A DNA stretch of 64,000 nucleotides from Pseudomonas putida (GTDB lineage Bacteria > Pseudomonadota > Gammaproteobacteria > Pseudomonadales > Pseudomonadaceae). Positions 54,892 through 62,302 of this stretch are shown piece by piece. How positions within the stretch are numbered: position 1 is the first letter of the stretch; each line of letters starts with the position of its first letter. Position numbers and translations under genes: made by a program. The stretch is taken from positions 3,100,501 to 3,164,500 of the forward strand of contig CP124529.1 in the NCBI GenBank assembly GCA_029953615.1, read 5' to 3'. The notes beneath the pieces were generated by a model. The model was not told the origin of the DNA. It saw only the letters and a list, made by a program, of their open reading frames with translations, and ran no database searches.

Positions 54892-56049
54892 ATGAACATG
54901 CGTTTGCTGGCGGGCCTGTTGTTCGCCGTTTCGGTCGTGGGTTTCAGTCTGGGGGCCAGCCTGCCGCTGGTGTCGTTGCGCCTGCATGATGCCGGTGCGA
55001 GCACCCTGGAAATCGGCATCATCTCGGCCATCCCCGCTGCGGGCATGATGCTCTCGGCGTTCCTGGTCGACGCCTGCTGTCGCCACCTCACCCGGCGCAC
55101 CATCTACCTGCTGTGCTTCAGCCTGTGCACGCTCAGCATTGCCTTGCTCGAGTCGGCGTTCGGCTCACTGTGGCTGCTGGCGCTGTTGCGCCTGGGCCTG
55201 GGGCTGGGCATGGGTATCGCCATCATCCTCGGCGAGTCGTGGGTAAACGAACTGTGCCCGGAGCACAACCGCGGCAAGATCATGGCCCTGTACGCCACCA
55301 GTTTCACCGGCTTTCAGGTGCTCGGCCCGGCCATGCTGGCGGTACTGGGCGCCGACAGCCCTTGGATCACCGGTGTGGTCACCGCCTGCTATGGCCTGGC
55401 GCTGCTGTGCATCGTGCTGACCGTGCCCAACGACCATGTGGAACATGAAGAGGGCGAAAAAAGCTTCGGCCTGGCTGGTTTCTTCCGTGTAGCGCCGGCG
55501 TTGTGCGTAGCGGTTTTGTTCTTTTCTTTCTTCGATGCCGTGGTGCTGTCGTTGCTGCCGGTGTATGCCACCAGCCATGGCTTTGCCGTGGGCGTGGCGG
55601 CGCTGATGGTGACCGTGGTGTTTGCCGGTGACATGTTGTTCCAGTTGCCGCTTGGCTGGTTGGCCGACCGGGTGGAGCGCACCGGGCTACACCTGGTGTG
55701 CGGGCTGCTGGCAATGGCGATCGGTATCGGCCTGCCCTGGCTGCTGAACCTGACCTGGCTGCTGTGGCCGCTGCTGGTGCTGCTGGGCGCCGTGGCAGGC
55801 GGCATCTATACCCTGGCGCTGGTGCTGATCGGGCAGCGCTTCAAGGGGCAGGACCTGGTTACCGCCAATGCCAGCGTGGGTTTGTTGTGGGGTGTGGGTA
55901 GCCTGGTAGGGCCCTTGGTGAGCGGTGCGGCGATGGATGTGGCGCCGCATGGTCTGCCCATCGCGCTGGCGCTGATGGCCGGGTTGTTCGTGTGCTTTGC
56001 CCGGCAGTCGTACCGGTGCGCGGGGCGGTTGCGGGCGGTGGTGGACTGA
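54892..56049 (+). CDS. MFS transporter (YcaD-like)
   Basis: A 385-residue major facilitator with twelve predicted helices. ATG 54892 follows AAGGAGTGGTAC. The N-terminal half has GASLPLVSLRLHDAGAS, LDAC-type loop two (FLVDACCRHLTRR) and the RGKIMALYATSFTGFQVLGP segment; the C-terminal half has QLPLGWLADRVERTG, the loop-eight counterpart of the MFS motif. The layout fits the YcaD/sugar-efflux branch. The substrate is unknown. The 445-base gap upstream holds a BIME and a small ORF. Confidence 0.88.
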   Translation: MNMRLLAGLLFAVSVVGFSLGASLPLVSLRLHDAGASTLEIGIISAIPAAGMMLSAFLVDACCRHLTRRTIYLLCFSLCTLSIALLESAFGSLWLLALLRLGLGLGMGIAIILGESWVNELCPEHNRGKIMALYATSFTGFQVLGPAMLAVLGADSPWITGVVTACYGLALLCIVLTVPNDHVEHEEGEKSFGLAGFFRVAPALCVAVLFFSFFDAVVLSLLPVYATSHGFAVGVAALMVTVVFAGDMLFQLPLGWLADRVERTGLHLVCGLLAMAIGIGLPWLLNLTWLLWPLLVLLGAVAGGIYTLALVLIGQRFKGQDLVTANASVGLLWGVGSLVGPLVSGAAMDVAPHGLPIALALMAGLFVCFARQSYRCAGRLRAVVD

Positions 56050-56070
56050 GGTCCTCCAGGGCTGCACGGT

Positions 56071-56192
56071 CCCTGTAGGAGCGGCCTTGTGTCGCGATAG
56101 GGCTGCGAGGCAGCCCCGGCGATATCTGCGGCGCTGCTGAGGCCCGGGGGCCGCTTTGCGGCCCTATCGCGACACAAGGCCGCTCCTACAGG
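56071..56192. repeat. BIME, GTAGGAGCGGCC type
   Basis: TGTAGGAGCGGCCTTGTGTC and its inverse enclose GGGCTGCGAGGCAGCCC and GGGGGCCGCTTTGCGGCCC hairpins, between convergent MFS and receptor genes. Confidence 0.9.
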
Positions 56193-56222
56193 AATGGTGC
56201 CAGCCGGTCAGGCAAATGCCTG

Positions 56223-58691
56223 TCAGAAACTCCCGCGCAAGGTCACCGACACATTGCGCGGCTCCCCCCAGTAGTACCCCGTCGCCGTGGTGCCGATCTG
56301 TCGGTAGTACTTCTTGTCGAAGATGTTGTTGGCGTTCAGTTGCACCGAGTAGTTGTCGTTGATGCGATACCCGAGCATGCCGTTGTATACCGCATACCCC
56401 GCCTGGGTCGCCTTCGCCGTGCCGCTTTCGGAATAGATGTCGCTCTGCGCCTGCACGCCGCCGCCAATGGTCCAGGCATCCAGCGTGCCCGGCAGGCGGT
56501 AGCTGGTGAACAGCCGCAGCATGTGCTCCGGGTCGGTGGTGCGGATCGCGTTGCCATTGGTGGCTGCCGAGTTCTTCAGGTACTCGGTGGTGTTGTAGGT
56601 GTAGCCACCGGTGACCTGCCAGCCCGGCAGCACTTCGCCGGAAATTTCCAGGTCGATGCCCTCGCTGCGGCTCTTGCCCGAGGCGATCTTGCAGCGGCCG
56701 GTGGTGCCGTTGCAGCCGATCTCCGTGGACATGTCATCCACTGGCGTACCCACTTGGTTGATACGGAAAAACGCTAGGCTGGTGTTCAGCCGGCCATCGT
56801 AGAACTCGCCCTTGATGCCCGTTTCGTAGGCTTCGCCGATGATCGGGTCGAGCACCGAGTTGTTTTTGTCCACCACTGTCTGCGGGCTGAATATCTCGGT
56901 GTAGCTGGCGTACACGCTGAAGTTGTCATTCAGGTCGTAGATCAGCGCCGCGTACGGCACGATCTTCTCGTCGACGCTGAACTTGCCGTTGGCACTGGCG
57001 TTGTTTTCCTGTTCGTAGTCATACCAGTTGGCCCGCGCGCCGATGATCGCGGTCAGCGGTTCGGCCAGCGAAATGCGCCAGGTGGCGTGTGCGGCTTGCT
57101 GGGTAGTACGGGTGCGCACCGGGTGGGCGGTGATGTCGATGTCCGGCTCTGGCAGGCTGGTTTTCGGGTCCCAGTAGCGGATGTCGTACAGCCCGGAAAC
57201 CACCCGGTTGGTGGCCGAAGCGTAGGAGTCGTTGCGGATCCGCTCGACCCCGACCATCAGCTCGTGGGTGCGGCCAAACAGGTCGAACGGGCCGTTGAGG
57301 GTGGCGCTCAGGTTGTTCTGCAGGCTCTCGCCGCCGTCGCCTTCGGTAACCTGGTATTGCATCAGGTACGGATTGCCGGTGGGGTTCAGGTTGGCCGGTG
57401 CGCGCTCCATGTAGGTTTGCTTGAAGCCATGGTCGTCCAGCTCGAAGTGGGTACGCAGGGCCATCAGCTTCAGGGTCCAGTCGTTGTCGAAGCGGTGTTC
57501 CAGTTCGGCAAAGGTGTTCAGGTTGCTGCGGTCCCAGCGGTTCCAGTCGGCGCCCAGGTAGGTGCTGCGGCCGAAGGGCAGGGGGGCGCCACTGGCGTCG
57601 GCGGGCAGGTTGCCCCAAGCGCCGGTGGCGTCGAGCTTGGTCCACTCGACACCGGTGGTCAGCGTGGTGCTGTCGTCCAGGTCGAAGGCCAGCGAGCCGC
57701 CGAATGCTTCCTTGCGCTCCATGCGCGAGTCCTGGAACAGGTCGCGGTCGTCATGCACGGCGATCACCCGCCCGCGTACGTTGCCGGCTTCGGTCAGCGG
57801 GCCGGAGATATCGGCCACGTAGCGCTGGGCATTCCACGAGCCCATGGTCACGCTGCCCGTAGCCTGGAAATCATGGGTCGGGCGCTTGCGCACCAGGTTC
57901 ACCGTGCCCGACGGGTTGCCGGCGCCACGCAGCATGCCGGTGGCACCGCGCAGCACTTCGGCGCGGTCGATGAACGCCGAGTCTGTCTGGATGAACGAAC
58001 CGCCACCGCTGCTCTGCACCACGGTGGCGCCGTCATACTGGATGGCATCGATGGCAAAGCCACGCGAGTAGTACTGCACCCGCTCGCTGTCGGTGTAGTT
58101 GACCACCACGCCGGGAGTCTGCTCCAGCAGGTTGGTCAGGTTGGTGATGTTCTGGTCATCGATGCGCTGGCGGGTTATCACACTGACCGATTGCGGGGTA
58201 TGGCGCAGGGTTTGCGGCATCTTGCCGATGGTCACTTCGCCGGTGGTGTAGGAGCCGGTGTGCTCGGTGGTTTCGCCCAGGCGGTCGCTGGAAATGCTGG
58301 TCGCGCCTAGTTCAAGGGCGTTTCCCACCTCCAGGGCCGGGATCAGCAGGAAGCTGGTTGCGCTTTCCTGCTGGACCTGAACGTTGCTGCCCTGCAACAG
58401 GATCGATAGCGCCCCTGCACTGTCATGGCGGCCCTGCACGCCGCGGGTGGTCTTGCCCTGCAGGCTGTTCGCGTCGAACGACAGGCTCAGGCCGCCCTGG
58501 CGGGCCAACTGGTCCAGCGCCGGGGCCAGCGGGCCGGCCGGGATGTTCCAGTCAGTCTGCTGGCTCTGGCTGGCCACTGCAGCCTGGGCCATGGCCGGGA
58601 AGGCACCGCCAGCTGCCAAGCCAAGGCCGAACACGGCCGCGCGCACGGCACGGCGCAGCCTGTCGTTGCGAGGGGAACACGGGGCAATCAT
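56223..58691 (-). CDS. TonB-dependent siderophore receptor with signalling domain
   Basis: An 822-residue outer-membrane receptor. A signal peptide (to about residue 36) and an N-terminal STN signalling domain (about 45-115, DWNIPAGPLAPALDQLARQGG) are followed by the TonB box/plug (about 140-260: PQTLRHTPQSVSVITRQRIDD, RGATGMLRGAGNPSGTVNLVRKRP). A 22-strand barrel ends in LRGSF, with the C-terminal Phe needed for assembly. The STN domain means it signals to FecR and FecI, encoded upstream on the same strand. The closest type is FpvA/FoxA-like ferric-siderophore receptors; the ligand cannot be told. Confidence 0.95.
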   Translation of the reverse strand: MIAPCSPRNDRLRRAVRAAVFGLGLAAGGAFPAMAQAAVASQSQQTDWNIPAGPLAPALDQLARQGGLSLSFDANSLQGKTTRGVQGRHDSAGALSILLQGSNVQVQQESATSFLLIPALEVGNALELGATSISSDRLGETTEHTGSYTTGEVTIGKMPQTLRHTPQSVSVITRQRIDDQNITNLTNLLEQTPGVVVNYTDSERVQYYSRGFAIDAIQYDGATVVQSSGGGSFIQTDSAFIDRAEVLRGATGMLRGAGNPSGTVNLVRKRPTHDFQATGSVTMGSWNAQRYVADISGPLTEAGNVRGRVIAVHDDRDLFQDSRMERKEAFGGSLAFDLDDSTTLTTGVEWTKLDATGAWGNLPADASGAPLPFGRSTYLGADWNRWDRSNLNTFAELEHRFDNDWTLKLMALRTHFELDDHGFKQTYMERAPANLNPTGNPYLMQYQVTEGDGGESLQNNLSATLNGPFDLFGRTHELMVGVERIRNDSYASATNRVVSGLYDIRYWDPKTSLPEPDIDITAHPVRTRTTQQAAHATWRISLAEPLTAIIGARANWYDYEQENNASANGKFSVDEKIVPYAALIYDLNDNFSVYASYTEIFSPQTVVDKNNSVLDPIIGEAYETGIKGEFYDGRLNTSLAFFRINQVGTPVDDMSTEIGCNGTTGRCKIASGKSRSEGIDLEISGEVLPGWQVTGGYTYNTTEYLKNSAATNGNAIRTTDPEHMLRLFTSYRLPGTLDAWTIGGGVQAQSDIYSESGTAKATQAGYAVYNGMLGYRINDNYSVQLNANNIFDKKYYRQIGTTATGYYWGEPRNVSVTLRGSF

Positions 58692-58752
58692 GAAGCGCTC
58701 CTGAAGGTTGTGAAGACCACTTTTCGGGTTTTGTTCCTTCAGGCCGGACGAG

Positions 58753-58771
58753 AATGAGATTCCACCTCATT
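58753..58771 (-). promoter_or_regulatory. Inverted repeat in the receptor promoter region
   Basis: AATGAG-N7-CTCATT lies in the 96-base gap between fecR and the receptor gene. It may be part of a FecI-type promoter or an operator; it is not a good Fur box. Confidence 0.3.
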
Positions 58772-58787
58772 TATTTTCGGAATTTTT

Positions 58788-59744
58788 TCAGGCCGCACCG
58801 ATGCTCACCCAAAAACGCGTGCGGTAGTCGACCCGCACCGGCAGGCTGCGGGTGAGCAGCTGCAGGATCTGCCCGGTGTCGGCCAGCTGGTAGGTACCGG
58901 ACACCTTCAGGTCTGCCACTTCCGGGGCACAGCGCAGCAGGCCCGGGCGATAACGCGCCAGCTCGGCGATGAACTCGCCCAGCGGCATCTGCTGCACGCT
59001 GAGCACGCCGTCGGTCCAGCCCCAAGGGTCGCTGTACAGCGTCACCGCCTGGAAGCTGCCGCTGGCCCACACCTGCAAGGTTTCGCCTGGCAGCACCCGA
59101 CGTGGCGAGGCTGAGGTAGGGAACAGCGTGACGTCGCCCCGGCGTACCCCCAGCAACAGGCCCTGGTCGTTCTCGCGCAGCAGCAGTTGCCCGTCGAGGG
59201 TGGCCAGTTGGCCAACGCGGGTGTCGATGCGGAACGGGCGGTTATCGTTGGGGTTGCTGTCCAGGCTCACCTCGCCACGCACCAGTTGCAGCCGGCGCTG
59301 CCCGGCGTTGTAACGCAGGTCGATGGCGCTGGCGGTATTGAGCTGGATACGGCTGCCATCGCTGCCTTGCAACTGGCGGCGCTCGCCGGTGGCCGTGCTG
59401 CTGTCAGCCAGCATCTGAGGTATGCCCAGCGGTTCGCGCGCGGCCCAGCCCAGGCTGCCGCCCACGGCCAGCACAGCCAGAAGCTTGAGGTGGTCGCGGC
59501 GGCTGATGCGCTGGCGTTGGCTGCCATCCAGAGTGCGGCGGCTCAGGCCCTTGGGCAGCCCGGCCAGTTCGTCACTGAGGTGGCTGACCCGCTGCCAGGC
59601 CAAAGGGTTGTGCGGATGGCTGGCCAGCCAGTGCTGGAACTGCTGCTCGGTACGCGGGCAGGGGCTGTCGAAGCGCAACTTCACCAGCCAGTCGATGGCC
59701 TGGTCGACCTGCGCCTGCGCGGGCGCGTTGTCAGGCGTCGGCAT
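58788..59744 (-). CDS. fecR: FecR-family anti-sigma regulator
   Basis: A 318-residue inner-membrane protein, start ATG 59744, overlapping the fecI stop. The N-terminal DUF4880 domain (AIDWLVKLRFDSPCPRTEQQFQHWL, about 15-60) binds the sigma factor in the cytoplasm. A transmembrane or Tat-like segment (HLKLLAVLAVGGSLGW, about 85-103, preceded by SRRDHLK) precedes the periplasmic FecR domain (about 120-215) and the C-terminal receptor-contact domain (SVQQMPLGEFIAELARYRPG). It passes the ferric-siderophore signal from the receptor to FecI. Confidence 0.95.
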   Translation of the reverse strand: MPTPDNAPAQAQVDQAIDWLVKLRFDSPCPRTEQQFQHWLASHPHNPLAWQRVSHLSDELAGLPKGLSRRTLDGSQRQRISRRDHLKLLAVLAVGGSLGWAAREPLGIPQMLADSSTATGERRQLQGSDGSRIQLNTASAIDLRYNAGQRRLQLVRGEVSLDSNPNDNRPFRIDTRVGQLATLDGQLLLRENDQGLLLGVRRGDVTLFPTSASPRRVLPGETLQVWASGSFQAVTLYSDPWGWTDGVLSVQQMPLGEFIAELARYRPGLLRCAPEVADLKVSGTYQLADTGQILQLLTRSLPVRVDYRTRFWVSIGAA

Positions 59745-60246
59745 AGCGCAACCGGTAGCAGACGGCCAGAGCCTTGGCCAGGTCCCGCTCGACGGTGGCC
59801 CGCGACACACCCAGGCGCAGGGCGACCTGCACGATGCTCAAACCGTCGAGCTGAGCCAGCAAAAATGCCTGGCGGGCACGCGGTTTCAGCTGGTGCAGGG
59901 CACGGTCGAGGCGCGCCAGGGTATCAAGGATGACCAGTCGATCCTCTTCGCTGGGCACCTCGGCTTCGGGCAGATGAGCCAGGCTTTCCTGGTAGGCCCG
60001 TTCCAGCGCGCGGCGGCGGAACTGGTCGATCATCAGGCCGCGGGCGATGCTGCTGAGGTAGGCGCGTGGTTCCTTCAGCGGCGACAGCTGGCGCGCCCGC
60101 AAAAGCCGCACGAAGGTATCCTGGGCCAGGTCGGCGGCGTGCTCGCTGCAACCCACCCGGCTGCGCAGCCAGCCGCTAAGCCAGCTGTGGTGGGCCTGGT
60201 AGAGCAGAGCGACCTCGGTCGGCTTGAGCGTGTCGTTGATCTGCAT
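59731..60246 (-). CDS. fecI: FecI-family ECF sigma factor
   Basis: A 171-residue ECF sigma factor from ATG 60246. Region 2 (about 10-75) contains ADLAQDTFVRLLRARQ and the AYLSSIARGLMIDQFRRR segment; region 4 (about 105-165) contains LKPRARQAFLLAQLDGLSIVQVALRLGVSRATVERDLAKAL, typical of iron-uptake sigma factors. Its gene is preceded by a Fur box and overlaps fecR by 14 bases. It should transcribe the TonB receptor gene. Confidence 0.96.
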   Translation of the reverse strand: MQINDTLKPTEVALLYQAHHSWLSGWLRSRVGCSEHAADLAQDTFVRLLRARQLSPLKEPRAYLSSIARGLMIDQFRRRALERAYQESLAHLPEAEVPSEEDRLVILDTLARLDRALHQLKPRARQAFLLAQLDGLSIVQVALRLGVSRATVERDLAKALAVCYRLRYADA

Positions 60247-60280
60247 CTTGGCGAAGGCCTGGTCCTGGGGATATATGCGA

Positions 60281-60302
60281 TTGTGAATTGTTCTCAATTC
60301 TA
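60281..60302 (-). promoter_or_regulatory. Fur box upstream of fecI
   Basis: TTGTGAATTGTTCTCAATTC contains GAATTG-TT-CTCAATTC, a near-symmetrical Fur-type site, 35 bases before the fecI start. It shares the ATTGAGAAC core with the site at 53122. Confidence 0.7.
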
Positions 60303-60418
60303 TGCGCGGGGGCTGGCGCTGAGCAATGGCATGCCAGGAATTAGTCGCGCAAGAACCGGCGTTTGCCCGATGAACGGCTGCGCTAAGCTGGACCTGCAAT
60401 CGACTTGATGGAGGTGCC

Positions 60419-61045
60419 ATGATCCTGGCCGATCTTTCGCCTGACGCGTACCGCGAGGCCACCGAATACCTGGCGGCGCTCGACCCGGACTGGTCGCGGC
60501 ATATCGCGGCGACCGGGCCTTGCCTGCACCAGGCCACGCCGGGGCGTGAGCCATACGAGGTGTTGGTACGGGCGATTGCCTACCAGCAGTTGCATGCCCG
60601 CGCTGCCGAGGCAATTCTGGGGCGGTTGTTGGCGCTGTTTCCGGACGCCGAGTTCCCTGGGCCGGAACAGTTGCTGGCGGTTACACCGGAAACCATGCGC
60701 GCCTGTGGTTTTTCCGCGAGCAAGATGGCGACGATCCAGGGTATCGCCCAAGGCCGGCTGGATGGCCTGGTGCCGACTCGGGAAGAAGCACTGGCCATGC
60801 CTGACGAGGCGTTGATCGAGCGGCTGGTAGCATTGCGCGGGGTAGGGCGGTGGACGGTGGAGATGTTGCTGATCTACAGCCTGGCGCGTTCGGACGTTCT
60901 GCCGGTCGATGATTTTGGCGTGCGCGAGGGGTATCGGCGGCTGAAGGGGCTGGACAAGGCACCGACGCCTGCGCAGATGCGTTCGCTGGGCGGCGGTTGG
61001 CGGCCGTACCGCACCGTGGCGGCCTGGTACCTGTGGCGGGCCTGA
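60419..61045 (+). CDS. alkA: DNA-3-methyladenine glycosylase II
   Basis: A 208-residue HhH-GPD glycosylase, ATG 60419 with GGAGGTGCC upstream. The helix-hairpin-helix is LVALRGVGRWTVEMLLIYSL, and the catalytic Asp is in LPVDDFGVREGYRRL. It is shorter than E. coli AlkA (about 282) because the N-terminal beta domain is absent, like the yeast MAG1-type enzymes. It removes alkylated purines such as 3-methyladenine. Its neighbour is ada, so both belong to alkylation repair. Confidence 0.93.
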   Translation: MILADLSPDAYREATEYLAALDPDWSRHIAATGPCLHQATPGREPYEVLVRAIAYQQLHARAAEAILGRLLALFPDAEFPGPEQLLAVTPETMRACGFSASKMATIQGIAQGRLDGLVPTREEALAMPDEALIERLVALRGVGRWTVEMLLIYSLARSDVLPVDDFGVREGYRRLKGLDKAPTPAQMRSLGGGWRPYRTVAAWYLWRA

Positions 61046-61066
61046 GGTTTTTGCATGGCCTGTACC

Positions 61067-61162
61067 GGCCCTTTCGCGGGCTTGCCCGCTCCCACAGGTA
61101 CAGCGCAATTATCAAGGCAGACGCGATCCATGTGGGAGCGGGCATGCCCGCGAAGAGGCCGG
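61067..61162. repeat. BIME, GTGGGAGCGGGC type
   Basis: CCCTTTCGCGGGCTTGCCCG and its inverse, between alkA and ada. Confidence 0.9.
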
Positions 61163-61193
61163 CACAGGCGACAACTTATCTGGAAGCTGACCA

Positions 61194-62246
61194 ATGAACC
61201 CCTACACCACCCCCGACCAACGCTGGCAAGCCGTGGCATCCCGCGAAAGCGCCGCCACCGGCCACTTCGTCTACGCCGTGCGCACCACCGGCATCTACTG
61301 CCACCCCGGCTGCAAATCACGCCTGGCCAAGCGAACCAACGTCGAGTTCTACGACACCCCGGCCGCCGCCGAAGCCGCCGGCTACCGCGCCTGCAAACGT
61401 TGTATAGCCACCACCAGCGCCACGCGCCACAGCCAGCTGGTTACCCGCGCCTGCCGGCTGATCGAAGCCAGCGACCCGGCGCCCAGCCTCGACCAACTCA
61501 GCGCCCGACTGGCCGTCAGCCCTTTCCACCTGCATCGCCTGTTCAAGGCCGAAACCGGCCTCACCCCCAAGGGCTACGCCACCGCTTTCCTTGCCCAGCG
61601 CCTGCGCGCCCACCTGGAAGATGGCCAGCGCTCTGTCACCGATGCCATCTATGACGCCGGTTACAATTCCAATAGCCGTTTCTACGAAAGCGCCGACCAG
61701 CGCCTGGGCATGCGCCCGCGGCAATACCGCGCCGGCGGCGCCGGGGCAACCATCCATTTCGCCCTCGGCCAGTGCTCTCTGGGCGCGATCCTGGTGGCCC
61801 AGAGCGAGAAGGGCATTTGCGCGATCCTGCTGGGCGACGACCCCGAGGCCCTGCTGCACGACCTACAGGACCAGTTCCCCAAGGCCCACCTGGTCGGCGG
61901 CGACAGTGCTTACGAACGGTTGGTCGCCGAGGTGGTGGGCTTCGTCGAAGCACCCGCGCTGGGCCTGGCCCTGCCACTGGATGTGCAAGGCACTGCGTTT
62001 CAGGAGCGGGTGTGGCAAGCCCTGCGCGAGGTGCCGGCCGGCAGCCGGGTCAGCTACACCGACATCGCCGAGCGCATCGGCGCACCCAAGGCGGTGCGTG
62101 CGGTGGCCATGGCCTGTGCGGCCAACCGCATCGCCGTGGCCATCCCCTGTCATCGAGTGGTGCGCCAGGACGGCGACATCAGCGGCTACCGCTGGGGTGT
62201 CGAGCGCAAACAACAGTTGCTCAAGCGAGAAACGGCACTCTCCTGA
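61194..62246 (+). CDS. ada: Ada: methyl-DNA transferase and transcription activator
   Basis: A 350-residue bifunctional adaptive-response protein. The N-terminal domain has four zinc Cys (C36, C40, C67, C70; segments TGIYCHPGC and YRACKRC), where Cys36 accepts methyl from phosphotriesters. An AraC-type DNA-binding part follows (LSARLAVSPFHLHRLFKAETGLTPKGY). The C-terminal O6-methylguanine transferase has the active Cys in VAIPCHRVVRQDG. Methylated Ada would activate its own and alkA-like genes. No ada box was recognised. Confidence 0.96.
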   Translation: MNPYTTPDQRWQAVASRESAATGHFVYAVRTTGIYCHPGCKSRLAKRTNVEFYDTPAAAEAAGYRACKRCIATTSATRHSQLVTRACRLIEASDPAPSLDQLSARLAVSPFHLHRLFKAETGLTPKGYATAFLAQRLRAHLEDGQRSVTDAIYDAGYNSNSRFYESADQRLGMRPRQYRAGGAGATIHFALGQCSLGAILVAQSEKGICAILLGDDPEALLHDLQDQFPKAHLVGGDSAYERLVAEVVGFVEAPALGLALPLDVQGTAFQERVWQALREVPAGSRVSYTDIAERIGAPKAVRAVAMACAANRIAVAIPCHRVVRQDGDISGYRWGVERKQQLLKRETALS

Positions 62247-62302
62247 TCGCGTGAAGCCGCGTAGAATCCCCCGCCAAATCGAATTGTAAAGAGGAATATT
62301 CG

